Of a DNA stretch of 14,286 bases, positions 14,084 through 14,286 are shown piece by piece. Both the position numbers and the translations under genes were made by a program. Below the pieces are notes generated by a model, which did no database searches, was not told the origin of the DNA, and saw only the letters and a program-made list of their open reading frames with translations. Each line of letters starts with the position of its first letter. Within the stretch, counting starts at the first letter, position 1. This stretch comes from an uncultured Eubacteriales bacterium (GTDB lineage Bacteria > Bacillota > Clostridia > Oscillospirales > UMGS1783), in assembly GCA_900555065.1 (NCBI GenBank), contig USJY01000010.1, positions 1 to 14,286 of the forward strand, read 5' to 3'.

Positions 14084-14286
14084 TTATCGGCCGATGGTGT
14101 TCGGATACACTTTCTTAAACGCCTGATAATAGGCTTTCGCCATCGCGGTATATCCCTGCGCGGAAAGGTGCACCTTGTCAGAGCACAGACCGCGCTCCGG
14201 CGTGCTGTCCGAAATCATCTGGTTGGTAGGCGCAAGTTCCGACTTTCGGCCCGCCGCCTGATAGCGCGCGACCGCAGCCGGAATCT
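14084..14286 (-). CDS. SGNH/GDSL hydrolase, C-terminal part
   Basis: The last 67 residues of a minus-strand gene run off the window edge. They contain CSDKVHLSAQGYTAMAKAYY, the block V DxxH motif that supplies the catalytic Asp and His of SGNH esterases and lipases. The N-terminal Ser block is outside the window, so substrate and location cannot be judged. It ends at TAA 14084-14086, 17 bases before the nrnA start, so the two are probably in one operon. Confidence 0.8.
   Translation of the reverse strand, partial: IPAAVARYQAAGRKSELAPTNQMISDSTPERGLCSDKVHLSAQGYTAMAKAYYQAFKKVYPNTIGR

Noticed and set aside
12924..14126. 400-codon plus-strand ORF opposite nrnA and truB
   Set aside because: It is antisense to two well-supported genes, with a composition-driven open frame.

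Overview
The window looks like a Gram-positive Firmicutes (Clostridia-type, gut Oscillospiraceae-like) chromosome. The evidence is GC-rich minus-strand genes with strong AGGAGG-type ribosome sites, a perfect sigma-A type promoter, a DacF-type D,D-carboxypeptidase, and the conserved block nrnA-truB-ribF-rpsO-pnp-M16 peptidase. The exact taxon cannot be read from the sequence.

Right part (5633-14286, all minus strand, so transcribed from right to left): the C-terminus of an SGNH/GDSL hydrolase, then nrnA, truB and ribF packed with 17-bp, 4-bp-overlap and 2-bp junctions. Next comes a promoter and a structured leader in front of rpsO, then pnp, a pnp terminator, an M16 zinc peptidase with its own terminator, a GC-rich intergenic stretch of about 370 bp, and a secreted DacF-type carboxypeptidase. 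These are housekeeping genes for RNA turnover, tRNA modification, FMN/FAD synthesis, the ribosome, proteolysis and the cell wall.

Middle part (about 1038-5629): a visibly AT-richer island with different codon use. It holds a divergent pair, an AraC-family regulator (minus) and a cytoplasmic GH31 glycosidase (plus). The 85-bp gap between them carries a 10-bp direct repeat with 21-bp spacing, which looks like an AraC-type operator. The island is flanked by repeat-rich noncoding DNA: two directly repeated 202-bp units made of chains of small hairpins with compensatory stem changes, a second module repeated in inverted orientation (29/32 identical in its core), and a 13-bp inverted repeat at the outermost ends. 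No transposase or integrase is visible. The island begins just after the dacF stop, and at its other end a minus-strand gene is cut off. This suggests an insertion with loss of host DNA, repeat-mediated recombination, or an assembly join.

Left part (1-1037, minus strand): the last 36 codons of a truncated gene, overlapping by ATGA an FtsX/MacB-type ABC permease. The permease reading frame is broken at a perfect 15-bp inverted repeat and continues in another frame to the window edge.

The most unusual content is the pair of covarying hairpin arrays and associated modules flanking the GH31 island. The possible S15 autoregulatory leader and the FtsX frameshift at a palindrome come next.
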